A stretch of 64,000 bases of DNA, taken from Cyanophora paradoxa. Lineage: Eukaryota > Glaucocystophyceae > Cyanophorales > Cyanophoraceae. The position numbers and the translations under genes were made by a program. Shown here piece by piece: positions 1 to 10,249 of the stretch (position 1 is the first letter of the stretch; each line of letters opens with the position of its first letter). The stretch spans positions 7,501-71,500 of the forward strand of contig QPMI01000666.1 in assembly GCA_004431415.1 (NCBI GenBank), read 5' to 3'. A model generated the notes under the pieces. It saw only the letters and a list, made by a program, of their open reading frames with translations. It had not been told where the DNA came from and did not search any database.

Positions 1-96
1 CGGTTGAAGGCCCAGACTCGAAAAATATACCTCGTGGCTAAAACTAGGCGCAAAAAAATAAAAAAATATACCCAGACTCGTGGCGCAAAGCACGTG

Positions 97-543
97 TCAC
101 GATATCAAATGCAAGCACACACACCACTCTGACGCCAGTGCAGACACCCTCGGTCGAATCGCCGGCGGCACGTCTGGTAACGTGCGAAGTAGTGCCAAGA
201 GGCTTCGCTTTGCCAGCCTTGGGAGCGCGCCCAAAGTACCCGTGAGCTCCGTCGCTAGTAACTGCTCAATATCAATATTAGTAACGTTGTGCGTATTGCT
301 TTTTACGTCTTGCGTTTGCGTTGATGCGCTCGCACCTGGGCTTTCTCGAAGTGCTCGACACGCCCGCCCAGCTCCACAAGTTTCGCTGCGGCTCCGTTCT
401 CTACGTGCGCCGCTTAGACAGGCAGAGAGCGCGACGCAGCGCGCGCGCCAAGCACCTAAAGGCGCAAGTTGCACTGCCGCCACGGTTTGCAGGGCGAGCA
501 GCGCGCACAAAACGGCGGCGCCAAGGCGCGCGCTCGCCGCCAT
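97..543 (-). CDS. possible secreted protein, 5' part
   Basis: The frame opens with MAASARLGAAVLCALLALQT, which looks like a signal peptide (short polar start, then a hydrophobic core, then small residues). A second coding-like stretch near 170-310 reads IEQLLATELTGTLGALPRL and is helical in character. Between them (about 310-430) the reading is arginine/serine-rich and may be an intron. I do not recognise the family. The gene would continue past the left edge of the window on the minus strand. A GC-rich chance frame is possible, so this is a weak call. Confidence 0.3.
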   Translation of the reverse strand: MAASARLGAAVLCALLALQTVAAVQLAPLGAWRARCVALSACLSGARRERSRSETCGAGRACRALRESPGASASTQTQDVKSNTHNVTNIDIEQLLATELTGTLGALPRLAKRSLLALLRTLPDVPPAIRPRVSALASEWCVCLHLIS

Positions 544-1017
544 TTTCTTTGCTCGTTCGTTTGTAAATGCTCAAATGTGATCCACCACCGTAACTTCGAG
601 TATGTGGCAGCTAGTCCTATGCTGCCAGCGGACTAGCCTGACTCCCGGCGGACTAGCCTGCTTAAGCGCTTGCAATTGCTTGCGTAAGTTGCAATCGCGA
701 GCTTCAGTTCGAAGTGAGTTGCACTTGCGCGCGCTCAGCTGGCGCGAGGGTGAATTTTCGGTGCTAGCTGTTCTCGCTCCCGTTTCGGCGCAGCCGTTCG
801 CTCGATCCTTGTATTCAATTAATTATAATTATAATTCGCGACCGCGGGCGCCGCGCCGGCAGGCAGCTAGCGCTCGAGCTCCAGTCCGGGCAATGCGCAT
901 GCAATGCTATGCATAGCTAGCTGGGGCCGGATACGCCTGTTCAGCTTGTAGCTAGACCACACCTAGCGTGCGAAGTTGCACTCTTCTTCCCAACAGTTGT
1001 AGCTAAGAAAGAGCAAT
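544..1017. other. intergenic, no gene seen
   Basis: Between two minus-strand genes. It contains a short AT-rich patch (about 818-838) and repeated GCTAG palindromes. A phrase CGCCTGTTCAGC(T/C)CGTAG-like at about 930-950 recurs near 8400. No supported coding frame. Confidence 0.5.
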
Positions 1018-4000
1018 CTACTCTTGCAAAGGATCAGGGTTGTCTCCTGGCTTCTCCTTCCCCTTCGCCTTCTCCCGTGCTTTCTCGGTGGCTGCCTTAG
1101 CACGCTTCTCAGCCTCCTCTTTCGCCCCTGCGGCCGCACGGATTGTTAGAAAGCGGTTTTCCAACATGGAATGGATTCGGACTTTGCATCTGCTCTTCTT
1201 TTAGAAGCCTTAGTCTTTCTTCACGTTTCTTGTTCTTGTCCTCGGCCCCATCATCTGATGCTGCTTCTGCCTTGGCCTCGGTGGGTTTGGCAGCAGCTGG
1301 CTTTGACTCCGATGCTGCTTCAGCCTTGGTCTCGGCGGGCTTGGGAGAAGCTGGCTTTGAATCTGCTATTGCTGTCTCAGCAGACTTGGCAGCAACTGGC
1401 TTTGACTCCGATGCTGCTTCTGCCTTGGTCTCGGTGGGCTTGAGAATAGCTGGCTTTGAATCTGCTATTACTGTCTCAGCAGGCTTGGGACCAGCTGGCT
1501 TTGAATCTGCTGCTTCTGCCTTCTTTGAGTCTGCTACTGCTGCTGCTATTGTTGTTGCTGCTGCTGCTCCTGCTAATGCAGAGCTCTCTTGGGGGTCACC
1601 GGCTGATGCTGGTTTCGCCTCAGGCACTTTAACGCCTGGCTTGTCCGGCTTCGTCAGAGGGGGCAGTGTTGGCAGAGAGGTGCCGCTGGCAAGTGTGGCA
1701 GCTGCTTCCTTCGATGGGGTGGGAGGCGCAGGAGGCTGGTTTTTCCGTTCTTCGAAGTCGCCTGCAGGAGAAGGGGTAGCCACAACAATTTGCGAAGGTG
1801 TGAGTGCTGCAATTTCTCCAGAAATCGACTTGTAACTCGTTATCAAAGCCATGATCTTCTCATTCAACTCTGCGAAAGCAGCATTACTAAAAGCAAACTC
1901 GTATTGAAGTCCAGAACCGCACCCAAAAATGTGGCCTGGAGCTTCACCTCGTCAGAAACAGTTCCATAAAAGGCCTCGAAGTCCATAATTAGACCCCGGA
2001 CATCATCATTAAGCTTGTTGGACGCCAGCACTGCTTGCTCACGCTTCTTCAAGATTACTTCGTTTGAAGTGACGAGCTGCAGGCAAATTCACGCCAAGAA
2101 CTTCACTTCGCAAGCATGGCAAAGCATTACCTCATTGATCTCTGCAACGCCCTCCTCCTCCAGCTGCTTCCGCTTCTTGAGCTCTGGGACAGCAATCAGG
2201 AGATCTTTGATAGGAGGAGAGGTTCATTCCGAACCCTCAGCACAGAATGACAGAAGGCGGCGGTGCTGAGGATCGAGTCAGCGTTGCTGAGGCAACCTCG
2301 TGGGCTCCAGCAGTATTATTAAGAACCTTATTCAGAGCCTCGTTTGATGCCCTAAGAGCCTTTTCCAAAACGCTGAGATACGCGCATGATTCCTTCTCAA
2401 TGTGCTTTTCGATGGATGCCTTCTGCTTCTCGAGAAGAGCTCCAATGTTCTCTATTTTCTGCTCCACAAAAGCGTAAAGTTGCTTGGTGAGGCGTAGATC
2501 GGATGCCGTGGCTTCTATCCCTGCGTAGCAAACGTTTATCATCCCCGTGGATGGAGTTCGAGATGGCAATAGGGCTCAAGTACCAGCGCCTAGGTCCGAC
2601 TCTTGCATGGCCAAACTGCCCAACATCTCTCCGTATGTATCAGAAAACACAGCGAAATCGTCCTTTTTAGAAGCCAAAGAAACCCGGTGAGATGACATCG
2701 CGACAAGAATCTTCCAAAGCGGACCTCAAGGCGCTTCTGCTTGGTCTTGGCTTTGCCAAGGTTGGATTCTACCTCAGCGAGTTCATCCTCGAGCTGCTTC
2801 TTCCGTGCCTGCTTGCCCAACAAGTGGTTGAGAGCAGCGGAAGCAGCATTTCGGGAGCAACGGGACCTGCAGGGACGAAATCTCGCGACTGACGTCCCCA
2901 ACATCTCTCTCATAATTGGCTCGTTTTTTGTTCTGGAAGGACACGGCCTCCTCCTGCTGAGTGATAATCTTCTTCTGCTGGTCATGCTGGTCTGTCTTCT
3001 TTTTCTCAAGCTCGGCTGTGGTCTTCGCGAACTGCTCATTGATTCTTCGCTGATGGCTCTCCGCCTCATTTTTGTGGCCGGTGCTCTTCAAACCATCCTG
3101 GCATCCTGGACAGACCATCCTTCAGCTAGAAAATGTACGACTCAGCACGATTCGCGTACCCATCAAAGCAACCCTAAGCTGCTTATGCAGATCGATCAGG
3201 GCAAGTGTGGTCCGATCCGCCTGCTCGCCCTTTGGCTCTTCCGCCGATGCAACTTTGGACTCATTCTCCAGCCGGTCCTGAAGAGTCGTGATTTTGCGGA
3301 ACTGCGCTTCGAGCCGCCAGTCCTGCTTGTACACAGCGACCAAACTGCGGGCAGCTCACGCTGGCCCAAGAAAACTGTGTTTGAAAGTTCGAGCGCACCC
3401 CATCACGGCATCGCGAAGCAGCTCGGTGCGGCACTTGCTTTCTGGGCTCTCGGCGCTTGCCTTCGCAACCGCAAGTAGCTCGTGTAGCAGTCGCTCGTGG
3501 TCCTCGGTTTCTCCAACGAGGGCGTGCTTCATGAGTTCAATTAACGGCCCCCACCACGTCGGAACCGGGGCATCCTTCCCAGTATACTGTTCCTCGTCCG
3601 GCGGGCACTCGGCGACGCCCGCGACAGTGAGCTCGACGGCGTGGCTGCGCAAAAACACCTGCCTGCGACCCGGCGTCAATCGGGCACGCAAAAGTGATGG
3701 CGCCGACGCGCCTGCGCGACGCCCAGCACGCACTTCCAGGTGAGCAGCTCGGCGGACGAGCCTTCTATCTCCGCTTTGGACGACACGTCGGCGTAGAGCC
3801 GGTTCACCACGTCCGGCGCCAGCTCGTTGCGCTGCGGGCCGGCCAAAAGCGCATTCCATAGCGCCCAGCAAGAGAGGCGGTCTGCTGAGACTGCGGCCGA
3901 GGCTTCGAGTTGCGCAGCGAGCTCGCCGGCCGTCAGGTCAGCGTTGCGTTCGTGTGCGAACGACTTTTTCGCTTCATTCGCGTACTGCTCGAGCCGCGCG

Positions 4001-4104
4001 CGGCCGGTATGAACTGCCGTGGCTATCTTCGCCGTAGCCGCGCCCGCAGTCGCCGCGATCCTGTTCTTAAGCCACATCCCCGCTTGTTGGGGGATGAGCT
4101 GCAA
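1018..4104 (-). CDS. lysine/alanine-rich coiled-coil protein, multi-exon
   Basis: Unrecognised family. It reads from MQLIPQQAGMWLKNRIAA at 4104 through about nine exons. An N-terminal helical part has two clear exons (4104-3700 and about 3680-3370). A long heptad-like coiled-coil follows at 3340-2100, for example KTTAELEKKKTDQHDQQK and KQARKKQLEDELAEVESNL. The tail (1867-1166) is made of repeats of SKPA.PKPAETKAEAASE. The frame would stop at 1109, but a 38-nt GT-AG intron (1128-1165) with an internal CTAAC branch site joins it to a last Lys/Glu-rich exon ending at TAG 1018-1020. The layout suggests a structural or scaffold role. Exact exon borders are inferred. The repeated tail may resemble histone H1 or neurofilament-type KPAE repeats by composition only. 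Confidence 0.7.
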
Positions 4105-4592
4105 AGGGGGGGGTATACTGATAGTTGCTTATTTGGGCCATTTCTGCGCTCGATCAGCGCCTAGCAGCGCCGAGCCCCACTCGAGCCTCCGTCGTACGCA
4201 GCTAAGCTCCTTCGACGCGAATTCAGCGTGCTACTAGCTTAGACGGGCCCTTCTAGCCTACTCTTATCGCTGCCCTTAGCCCCCCCGCTACCAGCGATGC
4301 CTTGTGGGTGCGAAGGAAGTTGCGGCGGGTGCGGGAGCGTGCCCGCCACCATCCGAAAGTCGTCCGGGCCCGACTTAGGTACCTGCGAAGCGTACGTTTT
4401 CCTTGTCCTGCCTTGGACGCTGATGAGGGGCGCTGCAGAGTTTTTCTCGCCCTACATCACAGCATACTCGACCGGCGCCGGCTCACGGCACGCCTCCCGT
4501 GTCCGCCGAGGTGAGCGTGTCACGAGATTTCACGTGCTGCTTTTCGACGCACGCTCTTAGGGCCGCAAGAGCTTGAATCTTCTGGATCGAGG
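4105..4592. other. divergent intergenic region
   Basis: Lies between two genes transcribed away from each other (starts at 4104 and 4593). It contains a short G run (4107-4113) and a plus-strand frame at 4297-4560 that begins MPCGCEGSCGGCGSVP. That frame has no recognisable continuation and I do not call it. Promoters for both neighbours are expected here; no defined box is visible. Confidence 0.4.
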
Positions 4593-6030
4593 ATGACGGC
4601 GTGGACAAAACAAAACTCGATCGCCCTGGGCGAACAGCCCGCTCCGCTTGGGAACTCAGAGAGCAAGGATCGTTACAAGTGGCCAAAGAACCGCCGCAAC
4701 GACTTCGAGAGCACAATTGCATGGCGGGAGGAGACCGGGTTTTCGACTGGCAACCAGGCCACGTTGAAGCCAGCGGCACCGGAGGACGCTGCGAAAGTAA
4801 TTATAAGCGCTAAAAATGATGCCGACGGCTGGCTCCAGAGATACGTTAGTGATTCGAATGCAAGGGACACATGGAAATACTGGCAGCAAAAAGAGTAAGT
4901 CTTTCTCACAAGGCTCTCCTCTTATGTGACGCCCTCGACAGGCGTCTGGGTCCCGTGAACAGTGAGCGATCGCCCTTTATTTGAAGGCAGCGGCTGACAG
5001 TTATCGTTGTGCATGCAGCTGGATTCTCGACATCTTTAGCCCGCCAGCAATATCCATCTCACAACAAGCTGGAGGGCCAAACCACATACCACTCGGCGTT
5101 CAGGCGCCCTCGATTCGGGGGCAGCGACGACCTCCCCGTCCAGGTCAACCACCGCGAGGACACCGGTTTCTCGACTGGGAACGCATCCTGGGTTCACCCG
5201 CCTTCTCTTGGCCCCACGACCACGACGGAATACAAGGTCCGAAAAGAACAATTATTCTTCTTCGGCATATTGAAAAAACATGCAGGACCGATATGTGGAA
5301 TGTCTTGGATCTCCTTTGCCCGACGGAGTCTTTCTCGAGAGAGGCGGGGCGAATTCCGGTGCTGTCTTCTGCCAAGAGCTGCTACCGCTATGAACGCTTA
5401 TACGCCGAAATCAGCTTATACGCATCCGCTGCGGAGAGAGGTTAGGGCCACCACAGCTCCAACTGGCGTCTCTGAGGCTCGTAAATTCTTTGGATTACCT
5501 CTCGCAAGGCTGACCAGACACCTAGATGAGGGACGCCTTCCGCAAAAAATTCGCACCGGCATTCGAAAACATCCCCAAAGGGACAAGGAGGGAGCTGTCG
5601 GGCTTCTCCCTGGAAGCCCCCTCGGGGTGCCTCCCGCGTGGTGCCTGCTCCCTCCTCGAGCTGTGCATCCCTGCATGCGCATTCCCTCACACGCTCGTTG
5701 CAGGCGTCGAGACGTCAGTCCCCCTCTCTCCGGCACCCTCTCTCATCCCTCAAGGTCGATCCTCACACACTCGTGCAGGTCTGTCCTGCCACCCCGGAAA
5801 GAAGTTCTGGAGAATTGTCACCCTTCTGTCGCACGGGGTGCGGGCCGCCCGAGCTGGCAGGGACTGCACGCACACCGTCTGACTTTTTTCTACCAGTTCT
5901 ACTCAGCCGCTGCCATGACAACTTGTACATCGACCCCGATTCGGCAATGGCTCATACGGACAAGTATCGGGGGTTTGATGGAACTCCAAGCTATGCCACA
6001 TACGTCCGCACAAGGGCAGCACCAATGTAG
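4593..6030 (+). CDS. short repetitive protein with GFSTGN boxes, axonemal-style
   Basis: Exon 1 (4593-about 4894) starts MTAWTKQNSIALGEQPAPLG and contains WREETGFSTGNQATLKP. Exon 2 (about 5019-5240) contains TTYHSAF, then HREDTGFSTGN and ends TTTTEYK before a GT. A later exon near 5526 reads DAFRKKFAPAFENIPKGTRR. The last exon (about 5890-6030) reads DNLYIDPDSAMAHTDKYRG and stops at 6030. The repeated GFSTGN box, TTTTEY and F..P/Y patterns resemble small microtubule-inner or axoneme-associated proteins of cilia. That is a resemblance in style, not a family match. The join between exons 1 and 2 is not clean: the canonical donor gives the wrong phase, so an alternative site or a sequence error is involved. 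Confidence 0.55.
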
Positions 6031-6036
6031 AGATGT

Positions 6037-6099
6037 GCGTTCGGCGTAGACAGAGCTAGCTAGCTGTGTACTACGCCTGTCTGGGCTACGCATAGGAAG
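6037..6099. repeat. 63-bp border motif, copy 1 of 3
   Basis: Begins GCGTTCGGCGTAGACAGAGC and ends GGGCTACGCATAGGAAG. It recurs at 18049-18115 and 23136-23202. GCGTAGACAG near the left and CTGTCTGGGCTACGC on the right are imperfect inverted repeats, with AGCTAGCT between, so each copy can fold as a hairpin. This copy sits 6 bp after the stop of the preceding gene and carries a G for A and a T for A difference. Confidence 0.75.
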
Positions 6100-6569
6100 A
6101 CCTGACCTGAAATCGATGACCTGGTCGTCTGCGAGGCTGTCGAGGTACTCCATGACTGCCAACGACGCTTCCTTCCACGTCGTGCCTCCGTGATCCAGCG
6201 TGAGGACCGCGATGTCGCGATGTCGATCAGCCACTCCACGAGGCCCCAGCACCAAAGCAGAGATGTGCGGCACTCCACATACAAATCTATGTAACCTTAT
6301 GTTGGCCGAACATGTACGTAGTTGAATCTGCCTGAATGCGTAACGGTCGCACAGAGGGTACGCGTAACGGTCCGGTCTGTTGCGAAAGTCGACCAAAGAG
6401 CCTTGGAGCGCGCGTACAGCGTATCGGTCGCTTAGCCGAGTGTTTCAAGCCCGGCCGCGCCGCTGCCGCCGATCGACCCCCCTGAGTGACCCCTCACGCA
6501 GCCTGGTTGTACATGTAGCCTCCCAGCCTACACAGCCGAGCATGTAGAGGGCACGTCTCCCGCTGTTCG

Positions 6570-8127
6570 ATGAATTGCAGGCTGCTGCTGATCGTTTTGG
6601 CCGCGCTGAGCGCGCTGGCGCATGGCCGCGGTGCGGACGCCGATCTGTACGCGGCGCCGGACCCGTTCGTCCCTTCGTTGTTTGGGTTGCAGGGCAGCGA
6701 TGGTGTCGTTGCCTCCGCGGGAAGCGCTAGCGCTCCGGGTGACGACACCGAAACCGTCTGCACAGACCAGCCCCGCCTCTGCGCGTTCGCGACCTTGTGC
6801 ATCGACGACGCAGATAGCGCGGTAGCGATGGTGCTCGCTCGCGCGCTCGAAAGCTCCTCAAACTGAAGCGCCTGCTGCAGGTCCTCGGGCACTCGATTCG
6901 GGAATCCCGCTCCGCCCATCCGTCCGTTGCGCTGATTGGGCCAGGCGTGAGCGAGACGTCCGCGAGGGATCTTGCACGGGCGTTCGATCGCGTCGTGGCT
7001 GTTGACCCCGTCTTCCTCTTCGCGCCTAATGGCACCATCGAGACGGAGGCAGGCCCACATCCGCTCAACGAGCCGGCATGGGCGCTGCTGCGCGTGTACC
7101 AGTTCACCGAGTACTACAAGGTGCTGAATCCACGATCCCTCCTTTTCCGCGACACGATGCTTGCTGCAGGTCTTCTTCCTGGGATCCGATGCGCTGCTCC
7201 TTGCGAATGTAGACGACGTCTTCGAGCTCGACCCGCCCGCCGCCGCCTACGATCCGTGGCTCTGGGAAACATCCGTCCTCGGTCCGCCTGCTCTCCCTGC
7301 CAGCTGCGGCGGCCGACGGGGTGGGGAGCAGGAACCACAGCACACCACGAAGTCCTTCTGGTGGCTCCTTCAGAGCGGACGTTCCGCGCCATCACGGCGC
7401 TCGGGCGCTCCCTCGAGGCCGCCCGCCGCGACCCGCGCTGCGGCCCCGCCCTCGTCCCGCGCTTCGAGGAGGCTGCGAGGTCCGCTGTCTCTGGCCCAAA
7501 GCAGCCCAGCCCTCGCTCGACGCCGCGCGCAGCACCGCCACGCCCGACGACCCGGGCACAGACCGCCTCCCGAAGTGCGCAGAGACAATCGCCGCACCTA
7601 AGACCTGGATCCACTGGTCGGAGCGGTTCGGAAACCCGCCGCGGCGTCCGGCATGTCTCACGAGGTTTGACGACTCCGCAGGTGCAAGTCAGCGACTGTG
7701 ATGTACCTGGGGCCGTTCCTGCAGTCTCTCGTGAACCGTTTTTACAACCTTTCTCTCACAATCCTGCCCCCGGCCTACAACACAATGCCCCACCTCCTCG
7801 CCTCCGAGGTCCCGCGACACCCACCCCCCTGTCCCTTTTTGTGACGATCCGCCAGCTCCGTGCCGACCGCCGCTGGCTGTGGGACCCCGCAGCAACTCGC
7901 ATTCTCCACTACGAGGTACCGTTTGGCCCAACCCTCGAGCTTTCTCGCGGCCCCGTTTCTCCCGCCTCTTGCTGTCACCTCTCACGCATGTTCACGCTCA
8001 GATATATCGGCCGTGGGACACCGATCGCGGACCGCACGCTGCTCTCGCCTCCGCCTTCGGGCCCTGGCTCCGCGCCCGGGACCAGATGCGCGCCGCCCTT
8101 TTTGGCGAGGTCTCCCGCGCAACTTAG
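6570..8127 (+). CDS. secreted GT8 family glycosyltransferase (glycogenin/galactinol-synthase type)
   Basis: Starts MNCRLLLIVLAALSALAHG, a signal peptide, so the enzyme should enter the secretory pathway. The N-terminal half has VSETSARDLARAFDRVVAVD, then QFTEYYK. A GT-AG intron (about 7120-7170) joins this to VFFLGSDALLLANVDDVFEL, the GT8 nucleotide-sugar and metal site. Next come AAAYDPWLWE, VLLVAPSERTFRAITALG, LGPFLQSLVNRFYNLSLTIL with PPAYN, and TRILHYE with IYRPWD. These follow the GT8 order (DxD, FNSGV-like, LP..YN, H..K-PW). The expected first Asp of DxD reads Gly (GSD). At least six exons. GT8 enzymes retain the anomeric configuration and use UDP-sugars; the acceptor here is unknown. 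The stop at 8127 may be bypassed by another splice. Confidence 0.75.
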
Positions 8128-8326
8128 GGCCACGGCGTCTTGAGCCACATTGCTGCCCCAGCCATACCCCGCCGGGGCGCCGCGGGATGGCGGCCTCGCA
8201 GACGGGGTTGCTGGCCTGCCGCCGTGATCCACTGGACCATGACTCAGGCGGGCCGGCACTGCTCGAGTGTTCCCCCCTATAGCTAAGGGCCCGGTATAGG
8301 CCGGCTTCCAGCCAGCACGTAGCTTG

Positions 8327-10215
8327 CTACTGCAAGCTACGTATACCGTGCAAAGCTACAGCACCAGCATCATGATCCGCCACTACATGGGTGTGGACAC
8401 GAAGCGCCTGTTCAGCTCGTAGGCCTGTAGCTGGCCACGCCTGCCTTTTCCAACAGACGGGGGTCCCTCCCCTCGGGGTCCCCTGCGGGTTACGCTCTTT
8501 TCCCCATCCAGGGAGCCCGACAGCACGCAGTAGTTGTACTTTGGAACTGGTTTGAAGCGCTAGGGGTAGTCCTGCTTGCCCGTAGCTAGAAAGAGCAAAG
8601 AGCAAGGAATGTGTAAACGAAGGAACGCTAGAACAAGCATTGGTCAAGACCGAAAGCGGGACACGGATATGGAGGTCAGGTACCAGGGGGCGGTTGGGAG
8701 CGAGGGAGCTGGCAAAGCCGGGCCCCATCAAGCGCGCCCAACAGCGTCGCGAGAGAGTGCCTGCGAGTGCGTTGACGGGGGCGCGAGGGCGACGACGCGG
8801 GGCGCGGCCTGCCTTGAGGACGATGGCGGTGTAGGGGGGGATGTTGAAGTTTGGGGATGAGAGGGCCGACGCCTTCGTCTCGCTCACAAAGTCGTCCGGC
8901 GACGCCTGCGTCGCCTTAAGCACGTTGCAGGCAACGACACCGCGCGACGCCCGCAACGCGCCTTTGACGTGTTGACCAAGCGGACCCAGACCTTGTCGCG
9001 GGGCGGCGGGGGGAGCTTGAGGGCGACCTGCGCGCCTTCAGCTGCAGTTTTAAGGGGGGCTAGCGGGCAGGGGACCTGGTTCATGTAACAGTTAAAGGCG
9101 GCGAAGATGTCGTTGCCCCGCTCATGGTCCTTCACCACGAACGCCACGAACCTGCCGGCATCCCGTCAAGAAGAGCCCCGCACGGGCGACGTCCCGCCCG
9201 CACCGCGAGTCACTGCCCCAATTAGGTTGCCCTGCAAAATGGCGTCGTCAAAGCGCTGCACCGGGAGGTCCGATATAGCGCCGAGGTCACCTGGGTTACA
9301 ACCGTGCCACTCAATGTCCCGTCCCGAAAAAAAGTTCGGCCGTCTGAGAATCTTGTGCTGCGCCACAGCTCATCCGTAGTTGCCGAGACACTCCCCGCCC
9401 CCCCTTCGCGCCGCAGCGAACCTGTAGTCTAAATTTGTTCGTCATGCAGAAAAAGCTGCAAGCCTGTGCTCAGCGAGTGACAAAGAGCTGCTCTGAGGGT
9501 CACACACCGGAAGAGCCCCCGGTTGCTTTCCAGCTTGTCCCACAGGAACCAGTTCAGCTCGCTGTCCTGGCACCTGCGGTCCAGACGTCAGGGAAGACGC
9601 TTGCTGAGGCGGGAAGACGGGCCAGGTATTGTTGTTGCCGTTCTTTGTGTGCCCGTACTCGTCGCCCGAGAGCATCATCGGCGTTCCATGCGAGAGCATT
9701 AGGCACAGATGCATGTTCCGCATCTGCCGTTGCCGCAACTGCCGTGCGTGTCAACGCAGGCAAGGATGCGCCCTCAGTCAACACACCGAGTTAACGTCCT
9801 CCCTGTTTGTCTCGCCCTCCGCCCCTGCCCAGGCGATGGGGCGTCGGCCTCAGTGCGATAAGAGGGGAGAGCCAGCGGCGGGGCCCACCACAGTTCCAGG
9901 AATCGTTGTCGTTGCAGCCGTCTTGGTTGTTCTCACCATTATCGAAGTTGTGCTACAGGGGACGGTGTCGGGGCCAATGCAGCGGGGCTGTGTGGCAGAG
10001 GCATGCACCTTGGCGTTGTACGCGACAAGGTCGTACAAGGTAAAGCCATCATGACAGGTAACGAAGTTAATGGAGTGGTAGGGCCGGCGCCCCACCCCGT
10101 ACAGGTCCTGCGCGGCGTGCCCGTCAAGCTTGCCTGGCGCGCGGGTTGGGGCTTGGGGTTGGGGTTGGGGTCGGGGTTGGGTTGGGTTGGGAGGAGAGGC
10201 GGGGAAGGGTGGGGG

Positions 10216-10249
<34 letters not shown>

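Noticed and set aside
10141-10195. A true telomere or chromosome end
   Set aside because: It lies inside an intron with isoamylase exons on both sides in correct order.
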